From Watersipora subatra (lineage: Eukaryota; Bryozoa; Gymnolaemata; Cheilostomatida; Watersiporidae), in contig NC_088717.1 of assembly GCF_963576615.1 (NCBI RefSeq), forward strand, positions 53,448,526-53,512,525: a stretch of DNA of 64,000 nucleotides, read 5' to 3'. Below are positions 19,210 to 31,990 of the stretch, piece by piece. Under the pieces are notes generated by a model, which was not told where the DNA came from, searched no databases, and was given only the letters and a program-made list of their open reading frames with translations. Within the stretch, counting starts at the first letter, position 1. Every line of letters starts with the position of its first letter. The translations under genes were made by a program, and so were the position numbers.

Positions 19210-20395
19210 GTTTGTATACAATAAGTAATGTAGTAAGAAGTCAATGTTATTTATTTATCTAACTTTATTTGCTTTCAGTTGTATCTATGATTTTTGCAGA
19301 GCCCTGTTTAAGATAACCTGATTTCATGAAAGAGTTTCTTACATCGAAACTATTTTAGATGCACAGAGTGGTACGAGTTCCCTACCAGCTGTTCAAGCCT
19401 GGTAAATTAATTAAGAATTTAAAAAAAATGGTTACGAAATACAGAATTGGCAGATTAAAACATAAAAAGCGCCGAAACTTAAACAAGCTTGTTTTATGCT
19501 GATGTAAATTAATAAACAGCCTGTATACTGTAGCTGGTGAGTTACACAAAATTCGAAACTACTAGAGACAGCAAAATAAATTAATTGGCTTTGAGCATTC
19601 TCAAGTATTGCTTGAAGCAGTACTTGGGAATTTTTAAGTCTAGATTTCTAAAATCTAGACTTAAGAACTGCTAAAACCTAATGCTAAAGTATTAGGTTTT
19701 AGCAGTTGTAAATGTGGCAACATGTGGTTTGATGCAAGCGCTGTATTCAACAGCTGATGATAAGGCCCAGTTACATGAAACAAATGAGACAGAGGTCATA
19801 GTGTTGAGGTTAAGCTAAAATCAGTTTTCAATAAGACAACCTAGACTACTTTAGCCTGAGGTAGGGCTAAAGCAGGTATGATTAACATTAGTCAGCTCAG
19901 ACTGTTCGTGATAGTGAAGATTTGGTCACTACAATGGGGAGAGCATAATCTATAAATTAAAATGTTAACACAGTTTTAACTTTGTTAGACAGAATTTCAG
20001 TAATGTTATAGCAAGTAATGCTAAGATAAAAAACTCTCGCACACATAAAAAGATTAAAGTTTATTCTTTTTGCCAATGCTTTCAACATAATTTTATAGTT
20101 TTATTTGTATTTTATAACACATATTAAAAGACGTACACTGTAACTATGATTATAGTACTATTGAAAAATGCAAAGTATTACAAGTGCTATTGGTCAGCTG
20201 ATCAAAATACATTTCACTTTATTTAGAAAAGGCTCCTTTCAAATGAATTTTTTTTTAATCAGAATCTTAGTAATACATGTACAATTGAACTATATGTAGG
20301 TGTACTTTACAATACTTGTCATAAGTTGACTCTGTTCCACTACAAAGAATACCCAGAATTGTGATTGTCATAATCTTTAATATGATAGCAGCCAT
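19210..20395. other. Intergenic, no gene recognised
   Basis: AT-rich DNA. One local feature is an inverted repeat at about 19640-19705 (AGTCTAGATTT / AAATCTAGACT and CTAAAACCTAATG / ATTAGGTTTTAG). No exon was found. Confidence 0.4.
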
Positions 20396-20399
20396 GAGT

Positions 20400-20695
20400 A
20401 TCCGTCTTCGCAGTTAGTTGTAAGAAATCAGATTGCATCACATGGGCATCGATCTGGTGTTTACTATAATTTTTATTACAAAAAGAACCAAGTTCATGAG
20501 CCATGCTAAGAGAGTTGAGAAAAAGATCACCTTGCGTGGGAATTGAACCTAAATGCTTAGCTTCACAAACACACACACAGGCACCCTGCCCCCTTCACCA
20601 CTTGACTACTTTCTCCAATTTATGAATAATTCTGCAGATGGTTATTATGCATGACGATCTCTCACAGCACATTGGTCTGCCTGAGTACTATTAAT
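20400..20695 (-). mobile_element. tRNA-derived SINE (minus)
   Basis: On the minus strand AGTAGTCAAGTGGTGAAGGG is an A-box-like segment and GGTTCAATTCCCACGC (about 20550-20535) a good B-box. A (TG)n tract lies in the anticodon region. The adjacent block CGATCTCTCACAGCACATTG at about 20655 recurs beside the other SINE copies. Confidence 0.6.
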
Positions 20696-20701
20696 CCTTA
20701 A

Positions 20702-21580
20702 AGGTTGACTTACAACAAAATTCACATTACAGTTATTTGGTATCAAAAGATTCACCATGTCTTACTCTGTTGTGTTGTAGGTGCAAAATATGTGGAAATG
20801 TGATTACAAGCTCTTAAAAGCTAAAAAACGAAAAGCCGCTGTAGATTGGAATCTATTTATTTCTCTGACGTAGTCATTAAACTTGATGATTGTCTTGTCA
20901 CGTGATGTTCTCACGTGAATTGAAAGGCCAATAAAAAGCTCAATATAAAACTTATCATAGAACTAGTTTATGACAAAGACTTTGGGTTTTACCGAAGGCC
21001 CTGTATTAAATATATAGATGCTCCTTACGTTACAATATTGTTTCGGCTTGATCTAATCATCCAGTCGTAATCTGCTCATGTGACCCAATACTTCGCAAAT
21101 AATTTCAGCAGCACTTTTCGATTATCACAGGTGGCCAACAGGCTCATCATGATTATCAGACAATGATATGTACTCCTTCAAGCTAAGGCTAAAAAAATTA
21201 AAAAAATTTTGCAGTAAGTTATAAGATATCAGTGCTAAATGTGACAGGATTACAATGATGATAAAATAGACGGGTAAGAACAATAGACATGATTTTATTG
21301 AATGCGTGAAGTATATTTGTGAAAATATTTTGATGAATGAGGTTGCATGAAAGTGTAAACAGAAACCATCTTGTAACAACTATGCCCCATTTGAGCCGTT
21401 TTGGAAAGAGAATCCAAACTACGGCGGTCTCGTGTGGCTGCAATTAACTGTTCGTTTTTAGCTTTTAAGAGCTTGTAATTGTATTCCCCCATATTTTGCA
21501 CCTACAACACAACAGAGTATGACATGGTGAATCTTTTGATACCAAATAACTGCACTGTGAATTTTTTTGCAAGTCAACCT
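20702..21580. mobile_element. TTAA-flanked foldback DNA element, copy 1 (879 bp)
   Basis: The terminal inverted repeats start AGGTTGACTT and continue for about 130-170 bp (AATTCACATTACAGTTATTT and its inverse), ending AAGTCAACCT. The left flank is TTAA; the right flank is ATAA, one mutation away. The interior (about 550 bp) has no intact transposase. The TTAA target preference fits piggyBac- or Kolobok-type transposases, so this is probably a non-autonomous member. Three copies were found. Confidence 0.85.
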
Positions 21581-21639
21581 ATAAAAGAGCAATATTTGTC
21601 TGCCCACCTGCTCGCAGCCACACTCAGATGATAGGTAAA

Positions 21640-22010
21640 AGCATGACATGGGTGTTGAACTCTAGTGTTTGACTTTGCAGCCAGGCATACTACCAACTGG
21701 GCCGTGTTGTGGAATGATTGGGAAGCTACTTGTTACGTAGGATGGTCTCTCACTCCGCACAAGGCTGCCAGCAAAGTCGTAAGATAAGAGTCATATCTAT
21801 GTCTAAACCCACAATTGAAAGCTGAGAAAAAAGATTCAATGGCATGGGATTCACACTCACAAGCTCCGGCTTGGTAAATCAAGACAGTAACACCTGTACT
21901 GACAAATCACCTTCTGGTATTTTGTAATAGCTTTAGGTATAGTTATTACACCTGATAGTCTCTCACGGAACGCTAGACTGCCAGGGTGCAGGTGCTTATA
22001 CAGTGAAAGC
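21640..22010 (-). mobile_element. Two adjacent tRNA-like SINE fragments (minus)
   Basis: On the minus strand GGCCCAGTTGGTAGTATG with GAGTTCAACACCC (21710-21640), and AAGCCGGAGCTTGTGAG with GTGAATCCCATG (21890-21850), are tRNA-like A/B-box pairs. Each is preceded by the block seen in the other copies (GGTCTCTCACTCCGCACAAG near 21745; AGTCTCTCACGGAACGCTAG near 21960). Confidence 0.5.
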
Positions 22011-22199
22011 AGAACCCTCTAAAAGTGCTGCTAATATTAATGTTTCAAACTGCATTTTCCTACATGGAACAGTTGTGGAGATCAATAAGACTTGATCACA
22101 GATGAGTATGTTAGCCTTCGTCATATTACGGGTCTGTCTACTTATAGTGAAAAAGGTTATGTTTACGTTATTAAAAGTAAAGATACACCACAATCATGC

Positions 22200-22760
22200 A
22201 TAAAATAATATAGCATATTCTAACATAACATGTTATATAGTAAAGTTTCATATATTATATTATATGGTTTCAAAACATAATGGAATTTAATATAAAATAA
22301 TATAATTTGCATACTAATATGTATTGCCATGATATGCAATAAAATATTCTATAATCAATTATCGTATTTTGATTTTATAGTACGTTGGTTTTGTTTTTAC
22401 AAACCTCAAAGATTTTTTGAGTGGTAGCTTTTATCATCTTGTGCTATCTTACACTTGGGTAGTTCTAGTGAATTTTCATAGTTATTGTGACATACCGCTA
22501 GCTTCCCTGTTGTTTAAATGGAAAGGTTAAGATGCACCACATTTTTATTCTTTTAAGCCATTGAAACAGTTTATATTTTGTAGAGATTAACAGTCCCACA
22601 ATAACCATATGTGTATATTCTTCATGTCAACTTTATACAAGTTTTAATGTGGTTATATGCAAAACTGGGTTAGCTTCTTTGATTTTTTATATACATGTAA
22701 CCAAAGCTAGCCGTTCATATTTTGAAGAATTCAGCGTGTTTTTCATGTTGTAAAATTTCA
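22200..22760. other. No gene recognised
   Basis: AT-rich DNA downstream of TSP-B. Only TA-rich low-complexity sequence (22200-22330) stands out. Confidence 0.4.
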
Positions 22761-22762
22761 GC

Positions 22763-22768
22763 TTTATT
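22763..22768 (-). terminator. Poly(A) signal of TSP-B
   Basis: AATAAA on the minus strand, about 125 nt beyond the TSP-B stop codon: a normal distance for a short 3' UTR. Confidence 0.5.
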
Positions 22769-22893
22769 TAAAATTATTGTTATCTAATCAGAAATTACAA
22801 GTTTAATAAATATATTTGACTCAGAATAATTACTGTTTAAATTATAAATGAGTTCCAGTTTTGCAGTCGAGTTGTTCGGAGTAGGCAGCGTAA

Positions 22894-25800
22894 TTAGACC
22901 CTTGGGCATTGTGTTCTCACGCACTGCCTCCTCTGTCGCTTCACAAAGTTCTTGCACACTCCTTTCCTTGCTTGTTTTCTGCATTGTCTTCTGTCGGTGA
23001 CAGGGGCTTGAGTGGTGCCAGGGGCTTGAGTGGTGACGACTGGGCACACACCCTGTTCATAAAATAACATAGTGTTTACCTATTAATATAATATTATATA
23101 ATATAAACAGAAACTTCACTACTGGGGTAACTTTCAATGAGAAGCCATATTTAATATGTAAACCAATAATTTTATTCTAAAAAATACAATTTTTATACTA
23201 TTCTTAGTCTTTTTATGTTTTAGTATCACAAGTTTATTGATTATTTATTTATTAGTTTAATTATAGATTATTATTATTATTTATTATTTGTTACAGTTAT
23301 TATAGAGAGATGTGAGGGTGTAGATTACAATCTGTGAAGTTGGCATTCTAGCTATATTTCTAATGGTTTTCACTTTTCTTTTTTATAATCAAGAGCTTCT
23401 TTCAAACTGTACCATTTATATAATTATTTATTTTTAGATAGCTTTAAAAAGTATGTGCTTCTACAGTGGCTAAATATAAAATAATTTTTCAATTTTTTTT
23501 ATAGTTTGAGAAGCACCAATTTTTATTGTCGTTACTATGAGAGGTTTTCATCACAACCTTGTAAGTTGTGAGTAAGCCTCCGGCCTATCTAAGGGCTAGA
23601 GAGCTGTCACTGTTTTTGTATTAGTATATTTACTTTATACTCATAATAATAAATAAATTCCGTTCCGCTAGCATTTTATGTCAAAAAGTAGAATCCAGTT
23701 GATTATGGTGCTTTCCGCTGACCATATGAAAAGATACATGGAGTTAGTAGATGCTTTTATATCGTTCCGGTATAAATTTATACTAAATTTCAATTTAAAT
23801 TTTAGTCACAGTTTGACATCAGATATAAATTAACCCTTTACATTTGAAGTAGAGTTTTTATGATAACTATTTCATGTGATAGATATTTTATTATTATTAT
23901 TATTAATACTACTACTGTTATTATTGTTACCATTATAATGATAAAATATTTTATTATTACACAAAGATAATAATATAACAGATACTATTGTTTTTATTAT
24001 TAGTAGAACTATTGTTATTAGTTATATTATGAAAATTATTCTACTGACATTGCTTTATACTATCTACTCATGTAAGATATTTTATTTTCCCAAATACTAA
24101 AACAGTCTAATACAACCAACGATCTTTAACGTCTTCCAAAATTAAAACCTACACATTAACTAGCAGCTGACCTTACATATGGGTTTGTGAATTTTACTGT
24201 AAACTTTTGTATTGATACCAACGTATTTTGTACTTACCGCGAAGCAATGCTTGCTTTCTATGCTGCTGCCAACACAGTCATGTCCTCCAAAAGCTGGTGT
24301 AGGGTTGGTGCATGTTCTTGTTCGCTCTGTAACACCTAAGTTACATGTCACTGGGCAAGCACTCCATTCGGACCAATGGGTGTAGCCTCCATTTCGAGGA
24401 CAGTTTACCTGCAACAAGAATATCAAAAAATTTAGGATACTCAAACCATTCTTTAATTAGCTTATAGGTTGTTTTTAAGCTTCTAAAAACTTCATTATGT
24501 AAAAATGGTTAGGTTTTTTTAGTAAATTTGTTCTTAGCTGCTGTTGGCAGCACTTGCATTTAACTATTACATATAAGCATTAAACGAAAAAATGTAATGT
24601 ATTGCTTTATTAACCTGCTTAATAGTCAGTTTTTTGATAATTTGGAAGTTATTTTCGTAACTTACTCTTCAAAAAAGACAGAACTATATGTATTTGGCAT
24701 ATAAGGGTAGTAACATACGGGTACACCAGGGCAGAGTCCTGTTTCAGTTTGGGTTGGTGCAGGGTTGCAGTTTGCGGAGCAGGCGCCACGCGTTCTGGTT
24801 CTCATGGCATTAACACCGCAAGTAGCACTACATCCGCTCCAGTTGGACCATTCAGGACAGGAGCATGGTGGAACTGTTGTAACCGGACACACGGAAGCAG
24901 AAATTGTAATTCTAAAATCATTGCTACCACCTGCTGTACAGTGATTAACCCATGGTAAGCATACTGCCAGTTCACCATTCTGCGAGTATCCAGCCAACGT
25001 AATGCCTGTACCCATAGCTGTAAAAGATATCAATGTAGTCTTAGAGGAATAGCCTAAGTTCTATCTGCGTTGATAAATACAGGTGTGTCAGAGCACAGAG
25101 ATAAAACCTATCATACTAACTGGGTGTAGTATCACCGGGATTCCTCATGCTCCTGATTCCAAAGGTATATGACGATCCTCCATTAATGTTTACGCAGATC
25201 TGATCTCCTTCTACTAACGTTGTTATGGAGGAAAAATCTGAAAATAGAAAAAAACATCTAAACTTTTCTTCAGCTTTGGGTATCTGTAATTTGGGTAGTC
25301 ACGATTCCATCACCAACTAGCTGCACATTGTAACAATGATGGTTGTCAATAAGCAACAGCAGACCCCATAATTACGTAAAAGGCTAGAATGTAAAAGAGC
25401 AAAACATGCTGACTCACCATGCATGAGACACATGTTGAGTGTATCACCAGCCGCAAGAGCCGCGCAACCTGCACTAGTCTCCCAACTCATACAAACATGC
25501 CTTGTGCCATCGGTGCCACAAGTTGGGCTCTCATAGTATCTCACGCATTCCATGACTTGAGTGCAGCTTCGCACTAAAAATAATTATAATAAAATGTTTT
25601 ATCTCTAGTTGTCCGCAATTATATGTTATTGAACATGTTGTTACCCAAATTTTTGATGCAGAAAGTATCTTTAAAATTATACTTCTCACCAGAATGTGTA
25701 TACTTGTGCAAAGCTAAAGCTGTGTAACTACTTACAGTTGATTTGAGCAAAGCTCCCCTGCATGCTAGCCAGTGCCAATCCTAGAACAAACAAATGCTAG

Positions 25801-26261
25801 ATAAAGTGGAGGAAAAAAAATGAATTCATGTTTGTCAGCAGTTCATACATAAGTAATTTAATAAAATATGAACAACAAAGAAATAAAGATTCTTTATAAA
25901 TAATAATAATAATAAATAATAATAAATAAAGGAAATAAGAGATATCTTTATTGCTTCTACTGATGGTGATCACTGGACGAGTCTAGCAATCTTACTACAT
26001 GCCAATTATGACTTCTTCCGAATAGCTCAGTAAAATGAGTATTTAAAATATACAAGAATTTCTTTATGTATATTTTACTCTTCAGGTGAGTGCTGCGCTC
26101 TTACTACATACCAACTAGAACATGCATGCACTCTCTGTCATTTTGAGAATTGTGACATAATCGTACAATTTTTATGGTAAAGTCTAAATCATAGTAAAAA
26201 GAAGCACTTTTGAAAATGCTTTCAACTTACCGAGGCTGATGAGAGTGGTGAACTTAGCCAT
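22894..26261 (-). CDS. TSP-B: secreted protein with two thrombospondin type-1 repeats
   Basis: A complete seven-exon model: 26261-26231, 25780-25736, 25573-25418, 25237-25121, 25017-24719, 24408-24238 and 23052-22894 (TAA 22896-22894). It totals 978 nt and 325 residues; every border is GT-AG, with phases 1,1,1,1,0,0. Signal peptide MAKFTTLISLGLALASMQGS; six-Cys module (SCTQVMECVRYYESPTC...CLMH); small module (GDQICVNINGG); TSP1-1 (CPEWSNWSGCSATCG, RTRTRG); TSP1-2 (HWSEWSACPVTC, FGGHDCVGSS); a short TTQAPGTTQAP duplication; basic tail CRKQARKGVC...CVRTQC with C-x8-C-x10-C-x4-C. TSP-A is convergent 7.4 kb away with the same structure. The protein is extracellular by inference; TSP1 repeats usually bind glycosaminoglycans or matrix. 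No family name fits the whole architecture. Confidence 0.93.
23060..24235. other. TSP-B last intron, no feature
   Basis: Very AT-rich intron with runs of ATT/TTA triplets (about 23260-23290 and 23885-24010). Confidence 0.6.
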
Positions 26262-26320
26262 GTTTGTAGTTGTGGTATGAGGTCCTGCTCGATACTGACA
26301 GTCAGAAGCCTCTCACCTCC

Positions 26321-26327
26321 TTTTATA
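26321..26327 (-). promoter_or_regulatory. TATA box of TSP-B
   Basis: GGTATAAAAGG lies about 60 bp before the ATG at 26261. Just upstream (26337-26350) ATGACGTGACGTG contains two overlapping TGACGT motifs, the half-site of CREB/ATF-type factors. Use of these sites is inference. Confidence 0.7.
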
Positions 26328-26949
26328 CCTTCTCGATCACGTCACGTCATAGAGCCTAGCAATACTCTCATGAACATTTAGCTGCCAACAATGAGATAAA
26401 AGCATTGCTTTATGATTAGTGTTCCTTTGGTGAGCCAGCGTACAATAGTTATTGCAGGCTGGTTTCATGGTACAGAGTATAACCACAATGTCAGACCAAC
26501 AGCTGCTAATCTGTCAAAGGCTTATGCAGATGTAATTGATTTAATTTGCATGAGTGAGTGTGGTTTAATAAGATCTCATCACTATGTAGGACTGTTACAA
26601 CGGCCTATGGTAAAGCCGAGACAAATAACGCAGTCATCATTGATCATCTCAAAGACCTAAACGCTATTAAAGCTAAGTTTCTCTCAATTGGAGATTGTCT
26701 AGAAATTTTTATGAAAAAAGCTAGTAAAATTCTGTAAACTTTTTAGGCAGTAGTGTCTTTGGGCTCGAGCTATTTGAGACCAAAGAGTCGTTTTGCGTAA
26801 TTAATGATCGAATTTGGCACACTCATTTTAGAAAGACGATTTTGCTTGCTAACTGCTATGAAAAAAATGTGTTCATAACATTTTAAAGCTTTTGCAGATG
26901 GTAAGCAGTTTTTATAAAGATTAACTCTGAGAACAAACAAATCTCTACA

Positions 26950-27048
26950 ACCATGCTTCTACTCTCTGTAACACCCAAACCACATGTCCCTGGGCATTGT
27001 CTTCATTTGGACCGCTGGTTGCAGCCTCCACTTTGAGGACAGTTTACC
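26950..27048 (-). pseudogene. Decayed copy of a TSP1-2 exon
   Basis: On the minus strand TTTGCTGCAG is followed by a copy of TSP-B exon 6: VNCPQSGG, then NQRSK, an in-frame TGA where the conserved Trp belongs, then QCPGTCGLGVTES. The acceptor and about 100 bp align; similarity fades past about 26950. No partner exons were found nearby. It is a partial duplication of the gene, left about 0.7 kb upstream of TSP-B in the same orientation. Confidence 0.8.
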
Positions 27049-27059
27049 TGCAGCAAAGA

Positions 27060-28700
27060 TAATACAAAATTATGTGGCCTTCATAATGGTATTAACAACA
27101 GATGATACAGATAAACCTCTACATACTTACCTACTATCACTCTGGAAAACAAACTTATTAGATTAGGTTAGATTAAGTTATTAGGTGTTTAGGAGAAGTC
27201 TCTCAAAGGCAATAGTGAATCAAACTGATTTGCTAGGTCAGGTCTTTAAGTAAAGATATGTAATTTGCTAGAAGTTTTTGAATTGTATTGATTTTGTTGT
27301 TTGAACACAGTGATGTTAATGTGCAGTTCATTTTGTGCTCCATCAAAACATATACCTGTCTTGAATGTGGAAAAAAATCACATTTTGTTTTTTAATAAAG
27401 GATTTGGTGAAAACACATAGAAAACTAGTAGGGTTCAAGGTTCAAAATTTAGAACCATTGCTTTAAACATCTGCGTTGTCAAACTGAAATTTTAATTGAT
27501 GTCTGAGATAAAGCAACAATAAGAAAATGTTTTACCAATTGTTATTTTATTAATTTAGCTTTTACTTGAAGCTTTTTACATAGTTTTATAAACTGATTTT
27601 TCGTAATATTTTTAAGTGTTTATTTGAAGAGGTTTTATAGGTCTAGGGCTTGTGAAATGAATCAAATGAATTGTAGTTTTTTCATAGAAATTCTTACTTC
27701 GACATAAAATGGTTTTAACATGTGAAACAGACCTTAGAAAAAACTAACTTCAAACGCAGGGCTAAAATTTGTATCTGGTTTCAAACAGTGAACAAAATTC
27801 AAATTTAATACATATTTATGCTGAAGCGGTATAAAAGCATTTACCGGCTCCAGGAATCTATCTATATGGCCAGCAGAAAACCATAATTAGCTGCTCTCCG
27901 CTTGTTAACACGAAATGCTAGCCGAACCGGATCCTTCACACACCTGCTTATCCTGGCATCTAACAAGGTCACCACAAGGTTACTAGCTCTAAAGTTACTA
28001 AAAAGCAAAATTGTTTGAATTTTTACATTACTGAGTTTCTTAATTAAATAGAGATGAAAGTTTACCTTACTAGCAGAGAATGATGAGTTTTAAACAAAGA
28101 AATCACACTCAATAGTTATTGAATGAATCAATAAATGAATGAATAAGAGCAACATGTAGCTATGGCTTCCTGTGGTCTTTCCCAATAAAACTGGACCAAA
28201 TATTCTGGGTCCTAACTCTGCTCAGAGAATCTCACAAGCAACAGAAGAATATAGAAGCTGATAGGAGAGATTCTGCCTCTGAATGTCAGGAGGAGATTAA
28301 ATTGGGAAGCCAAAGTTCCAACTTTGGTTACTTTAACTGTATAAAGATTGATCAATTGTCTAAACTCCAGAAAAGATGCAGCTGTTATCCCTGTTATCTG
28401 CAAAAAGGATGCATCAGCCATTGTCATGTTAATAAACACTTAAAGGCTAAAGTTACTAACCTCTCGTTTCATTGTTATGCACCCTAGCGGAATGAATTGT
28501 GTGATAGCATCAACTGCATGGCTTGAGCGGGTTTCAAGAGTTGATCAATTGGACTCTAAAATTGTAATAAGTAAAAACTAGAAAACAATTTTGCTCCAAA
28601 TTTACTTATAATATTTATTCTTTGCGTATGTGAGCACCCCCTAAATGATGCAGCACGAAGCCTGTTGGGTTATCCACGGCAGAAGCTGTGTGTGTTTTAG
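27060..28700. other. Intergenic, no gene recognised
   Basis: AT-rich DNA; frames at 28212-28487 on both strands have no splice or family support. Confidence 0.4.
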
Positions 28701-28719
28701 GAGCAAGTTCACACAAACA

Positions 28720-28935
28720 ATGCCTCTATGGGTTGGGCTAGACATGTCTGAGCCTTAAGGCAAAAAGAATTCAAGGACTGAAGACATGCCCAGTTGCCGA
28801 GAGCAGTGTAAGGTTTGGTATCATACCTGTTACCACTTGCCGCCACCTGTAGCCTTTTTTGGAAGCACAACCATAGCCAGTTCGCGGGTCGAGTGTTCTA
28901 GACCGCAAGGGCACAGCAGCTCTCTTTTTATTTTT
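28720..28935 (-). mobile_element. SINE (minus), family also at 51620-51800
   Basis: The block GGGCTAGACATGTCTGAG, the TACCACTTGCCGCCACC segment, and (minus strand) the tRNA-like head GCGGTCTAGAACACTCGACC define a repeat shared with 51620-51800 (GGCTAGACATGTCTGAGA, TACCACTTCTGCCACCACTG, and minus TAGTGGTCTAAAAAACC). The polarity of the tRNA-like head puts the element on the minus strand. Confidence 0.65.
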
Positions 28936-28939
28936 TATT

Positions 28940-30400
28940 TGGAGAGCTTGATTAAGAGTTACTTGCTGGCCTTTAACTGGCTGTTCAGAAGAGTCTGCTT
29001 GCTATGAGCTAGTAAAAGAGAGGTATGTTTTATACTACCCCTTAAACAAACCACAAATGCAGTTGTTTCCTAGCACTAAAGGAGGAACCGTAATGAAGCT
29101 TATAACCATAACACACTTGATTAAATGACCCTGGTATTTTATACTTTATACTTTTCATTTATTTATTACATGAAATTGTTTAGTTCGCTTACTGCTGTCA
29201 AAAAATGTTTGATCACTAACTATTGCTAATTACTCTTCGAGAAATATTTACTCACTGTTATTAGCGTGGCGTAAGTTTGAGTGATAAATTGATGCCAAGT
29301 TTACAGTCAGCTTTCAATAAGAAACAACGGAAGTGTCGTCCGCTTGATTTTTCTTTTTATGTAATTTGTAGTGTAATTGTGATTTAATTTTTTATAGCCA
29401 TGCTAAATTTTTAAAGCTTGAACTATATTCATTGTATAAATGAAACTACAAAGTTTAAAAAGGTTAGCATGTATTTTAATAGTTACTTTACTGTTAACTT
29501 ATTTTAAACGGTTTGTAGGTTCTAGTTTTTCTATACATTCGCTGTCAAAATATTTTTTTTGCATTTTGGTTTTTTTAATTTTCTTCATAATCAGCACAGC
29601 AACCCACTAAAAAATAAAGCAAATTCAAAATACCTATATAAATATAATATCTATATATAAGGATTCAATCATATCACAGGATATGCGCAGAGTTGTTCAC
29701 TTTTGCAAGCATGAATGCATCGATGTATAAATTAAGGCTCTATTTCAGACAAAAATATTGTTATATGAAAGCTTATAAAAAAATTTTTTAGTGTTTGAGT
29801 AGCATTGAAGCTCATTTCAAAGTACCCTTTTGCGTGTGTATAACTAAATATACTAGTGAATAAAGGATGAAAGGCTGCTGACCAGTTGCCCAATGTAATT
29901 CATCAAAACCTTTGCTGAGCTTGTGAATCCAAAACCAGATTATCTGCATGCATAATCTAAGATGCTATTCTCTTTTGAAAAAGACATTAATGCTGATCTA
30001 TGCTTTACATATCAAAGACTTGATCCAAATGCTTGGATTTAAACAGTTAATAGGCTTATGTAGTTGCGTGAACGTTTTTTTTTGGCAGTTTCTTTAAATT
30101 GATATCCCTCTAGATCGTGCTAGGTGACGATGGCAATTGAAGACAGGAGAGAAAGCACTTGAAAGTTCTTGCCTAGCAAAATGATATCATGCCGAATTGT
30201 TGTATTATGCCTGCGTACATAACAGAAGTAATTTATTAACATTAATTTCATGAATAGTTCTTACCCAATGAAGTACATTTTTAGCAAAAGTTCTTTTGTT
30301 TTCCATTGATGTAGTTATGTTTAATATAAAATTCATTAAATTAAAGCATTTAAATAGAAATGAGTAGTGTTTCAAATGTAATTAGTATTTTGTTCCAAGA
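28940..30400. other. Intergenic, no gene recognised
   Basis: AT-rich DNA without convincing exons or repeats. Confidence 0.4.
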
Positions 30401-30404
30401 TTTT

Positions 30405-30535
30405 TAGTTTTAATCTTGAAACACCCCGGTAGTCAGATCAAATAAACATAAAAAACAATCATAAATCATAGAAAAGCACCTTTTAAGATACCTTTTAATA
30501 GAATCTACTAAAATTCTGTGTTAGCTTATCGTTAA
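30405..30535. mobile_element. GATCTGAC foldback element, single arm
   Basis: TTTTAATCTTGAAACACCCC, then GTAGTCAGATCAAAT and AATCTACTAAAATTCTGTG match the right arm of copies 1-3. No left arm is present. Confidence 0.7.
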
Positions 30536-30539
30536 AGGA

Positions 30540-31440
30540 AATCTGATGCCAGGTGTGAGCTGGAGGCTAAAAGAAAGGCAATACAAAAGACTATTTAGTT
30601 TCTGCTGAGAGAAAACTACTAACAATGAAAGTGCAAGCGAAATACCTTTTCTTTTGAACTTATGTGTAGCGAATTCTACTATAAAGCTTTTGAAATAACA
30701 GCAATATTTCAATAAGTTTTTCAACTTGTTTAAGGCTTCACGATGAGCTATATTATGTTATTACTTTATTAGAGTCACTCAGCTTTTGTTGTATATTATT
30801 TTACTTTCATTTGATGGCTTTTGAGATTATTTGTAAACACCTTTGTTAACAGGCAGTGAGCTAATAATGGAAAAGCAGAGAGCATAAAAATTTAGCACTG
30901 TTATATTTTTATAAATTTTTGTAATTTTTCTTAGTGTCTGCAGCGGTAGGATGAAACTCTTTCACTTCATAATAGTTATGGCATCTGGTCGTCATGTTCA
31001 AAGTTATAGACTTTTGATATTAAATAGTATTTTTTATGAAAATAAATGCTACATAATAATCCATTACTTCAGAGTCTTGAATAAGTGAGTAGCTATAAGA
31101 TATGGAATGCTGCTCTCATACACATCGCACAAAGTAAAATGCTAAACTTTCATCTGTGTATTCCTTCAAATGTAAAAATTAAAAAATATCCGCACAAGCA
31201 GGTTTTATTCTACTGTTTCGTTTTGACATTATTATACTAAAATTAATATAGTAAAATGCAGTTGATTTGCATTTGATTAAAGCATGTTTTCTTTTCGTTA
31301 CATGCTGTGAAAGAAATTTTAGCATGTCCTTTTTGGTGATATGATTGCATCTCCTCCCCTCTTCCCTCTCGCATTTATGTATAATCATAAAAATGGCAAG
31401 TTCATGATTTATAAATTTGGTTCACACTTTGAGAACTGGC
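30540..31440. other. Intergenic, no gene recognised
   Basis: AT-rich DNA without convincing exons. Confidence 0.4.
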
Positions 31441-31455
31441 TTTCACTAATAATTA

Positions 31456-31735
31456 GTTAAACGTGGGTGCCTGTACAGACAAGGCTATTGAATGTAACTG
31501 GTTAAACGTGGGTGCCTGTACAGACAACAAGACTATTGAATGTAACTGGTTAAACGTGGGTGCCTGTACAGACAACAAAACTATTGAATGTAACTGGTTA
31601 AACGTGGGTGCCTGTACAGACAAGACTATTGAATGTAACTGGTTAAACGTGGGTGCCTGTACAGACAACAAGACTATTGAATGTAACTGGTTAAATGTGG
31701 GTGCCTGTACAGACAACAAGACTAGTGAATTCATC
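31456..31735. repeat. 48-bp minisatellite, open on both strands
   Basis: Six copies of a unit beginning TTAAACGTGGGTGCCTGTAC. Two units lack one AAC triplet (45 bp). Because unit and variants are multiples of three, both strands stay open (repeats of VGACTDNKTIEC one way, LSVQAPTFNQLHSI the other). There is no start context, splice site or homolog, so I treat it as non-coding. Confidence 0.9.
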
Positions 31736-31744
31736 TCAAAGCTA

Positions 31745-31990
31745 ATGTTTGCTGTAATAACAGCCATGTCTGTCTGTCTGTCTGAAGACACAGCTGCAGG
31801 TTGGTAAAAAAAGTGTAGCCATACAGGATTTGAACTTTCAACAATCAGCTTGGCAGCTGCCAACTACCACATGTGCTAATTTTCTATTTCCAGAATTTTA
31901 GAATAGTTGCGCACCTACTTATTCTCTTCGCTTTATTGGCACACATGACAATCTCTCACACAACACTGGACTGGCAAGGTACTAGTATAT
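31745..31990 (-). mobile_element. SINE (minus) with upstream conserved block
   Basis: On the minus strand the element starts with AGTCCAGTGTTGTGTGAGAG, then AAGTAGGTGCGCAAC, a tRNA-like region (GCACATGTGGTAGTTGG ... AAAGTTCAAATCCTG), and a tail with TGTCTGTCTGTCTGAAGACA. The tRNA-like part is internal, not at the 5' end as in most tRNA-SINEs. Confidence 0.65.

Noticed and set aside
19753..19781. CTGATGA...GAAAC resembling a hammerhead
   Set aside because: The segment between the core motifs cannot form stem II next to the core (T opposite T), and there is no stem I.
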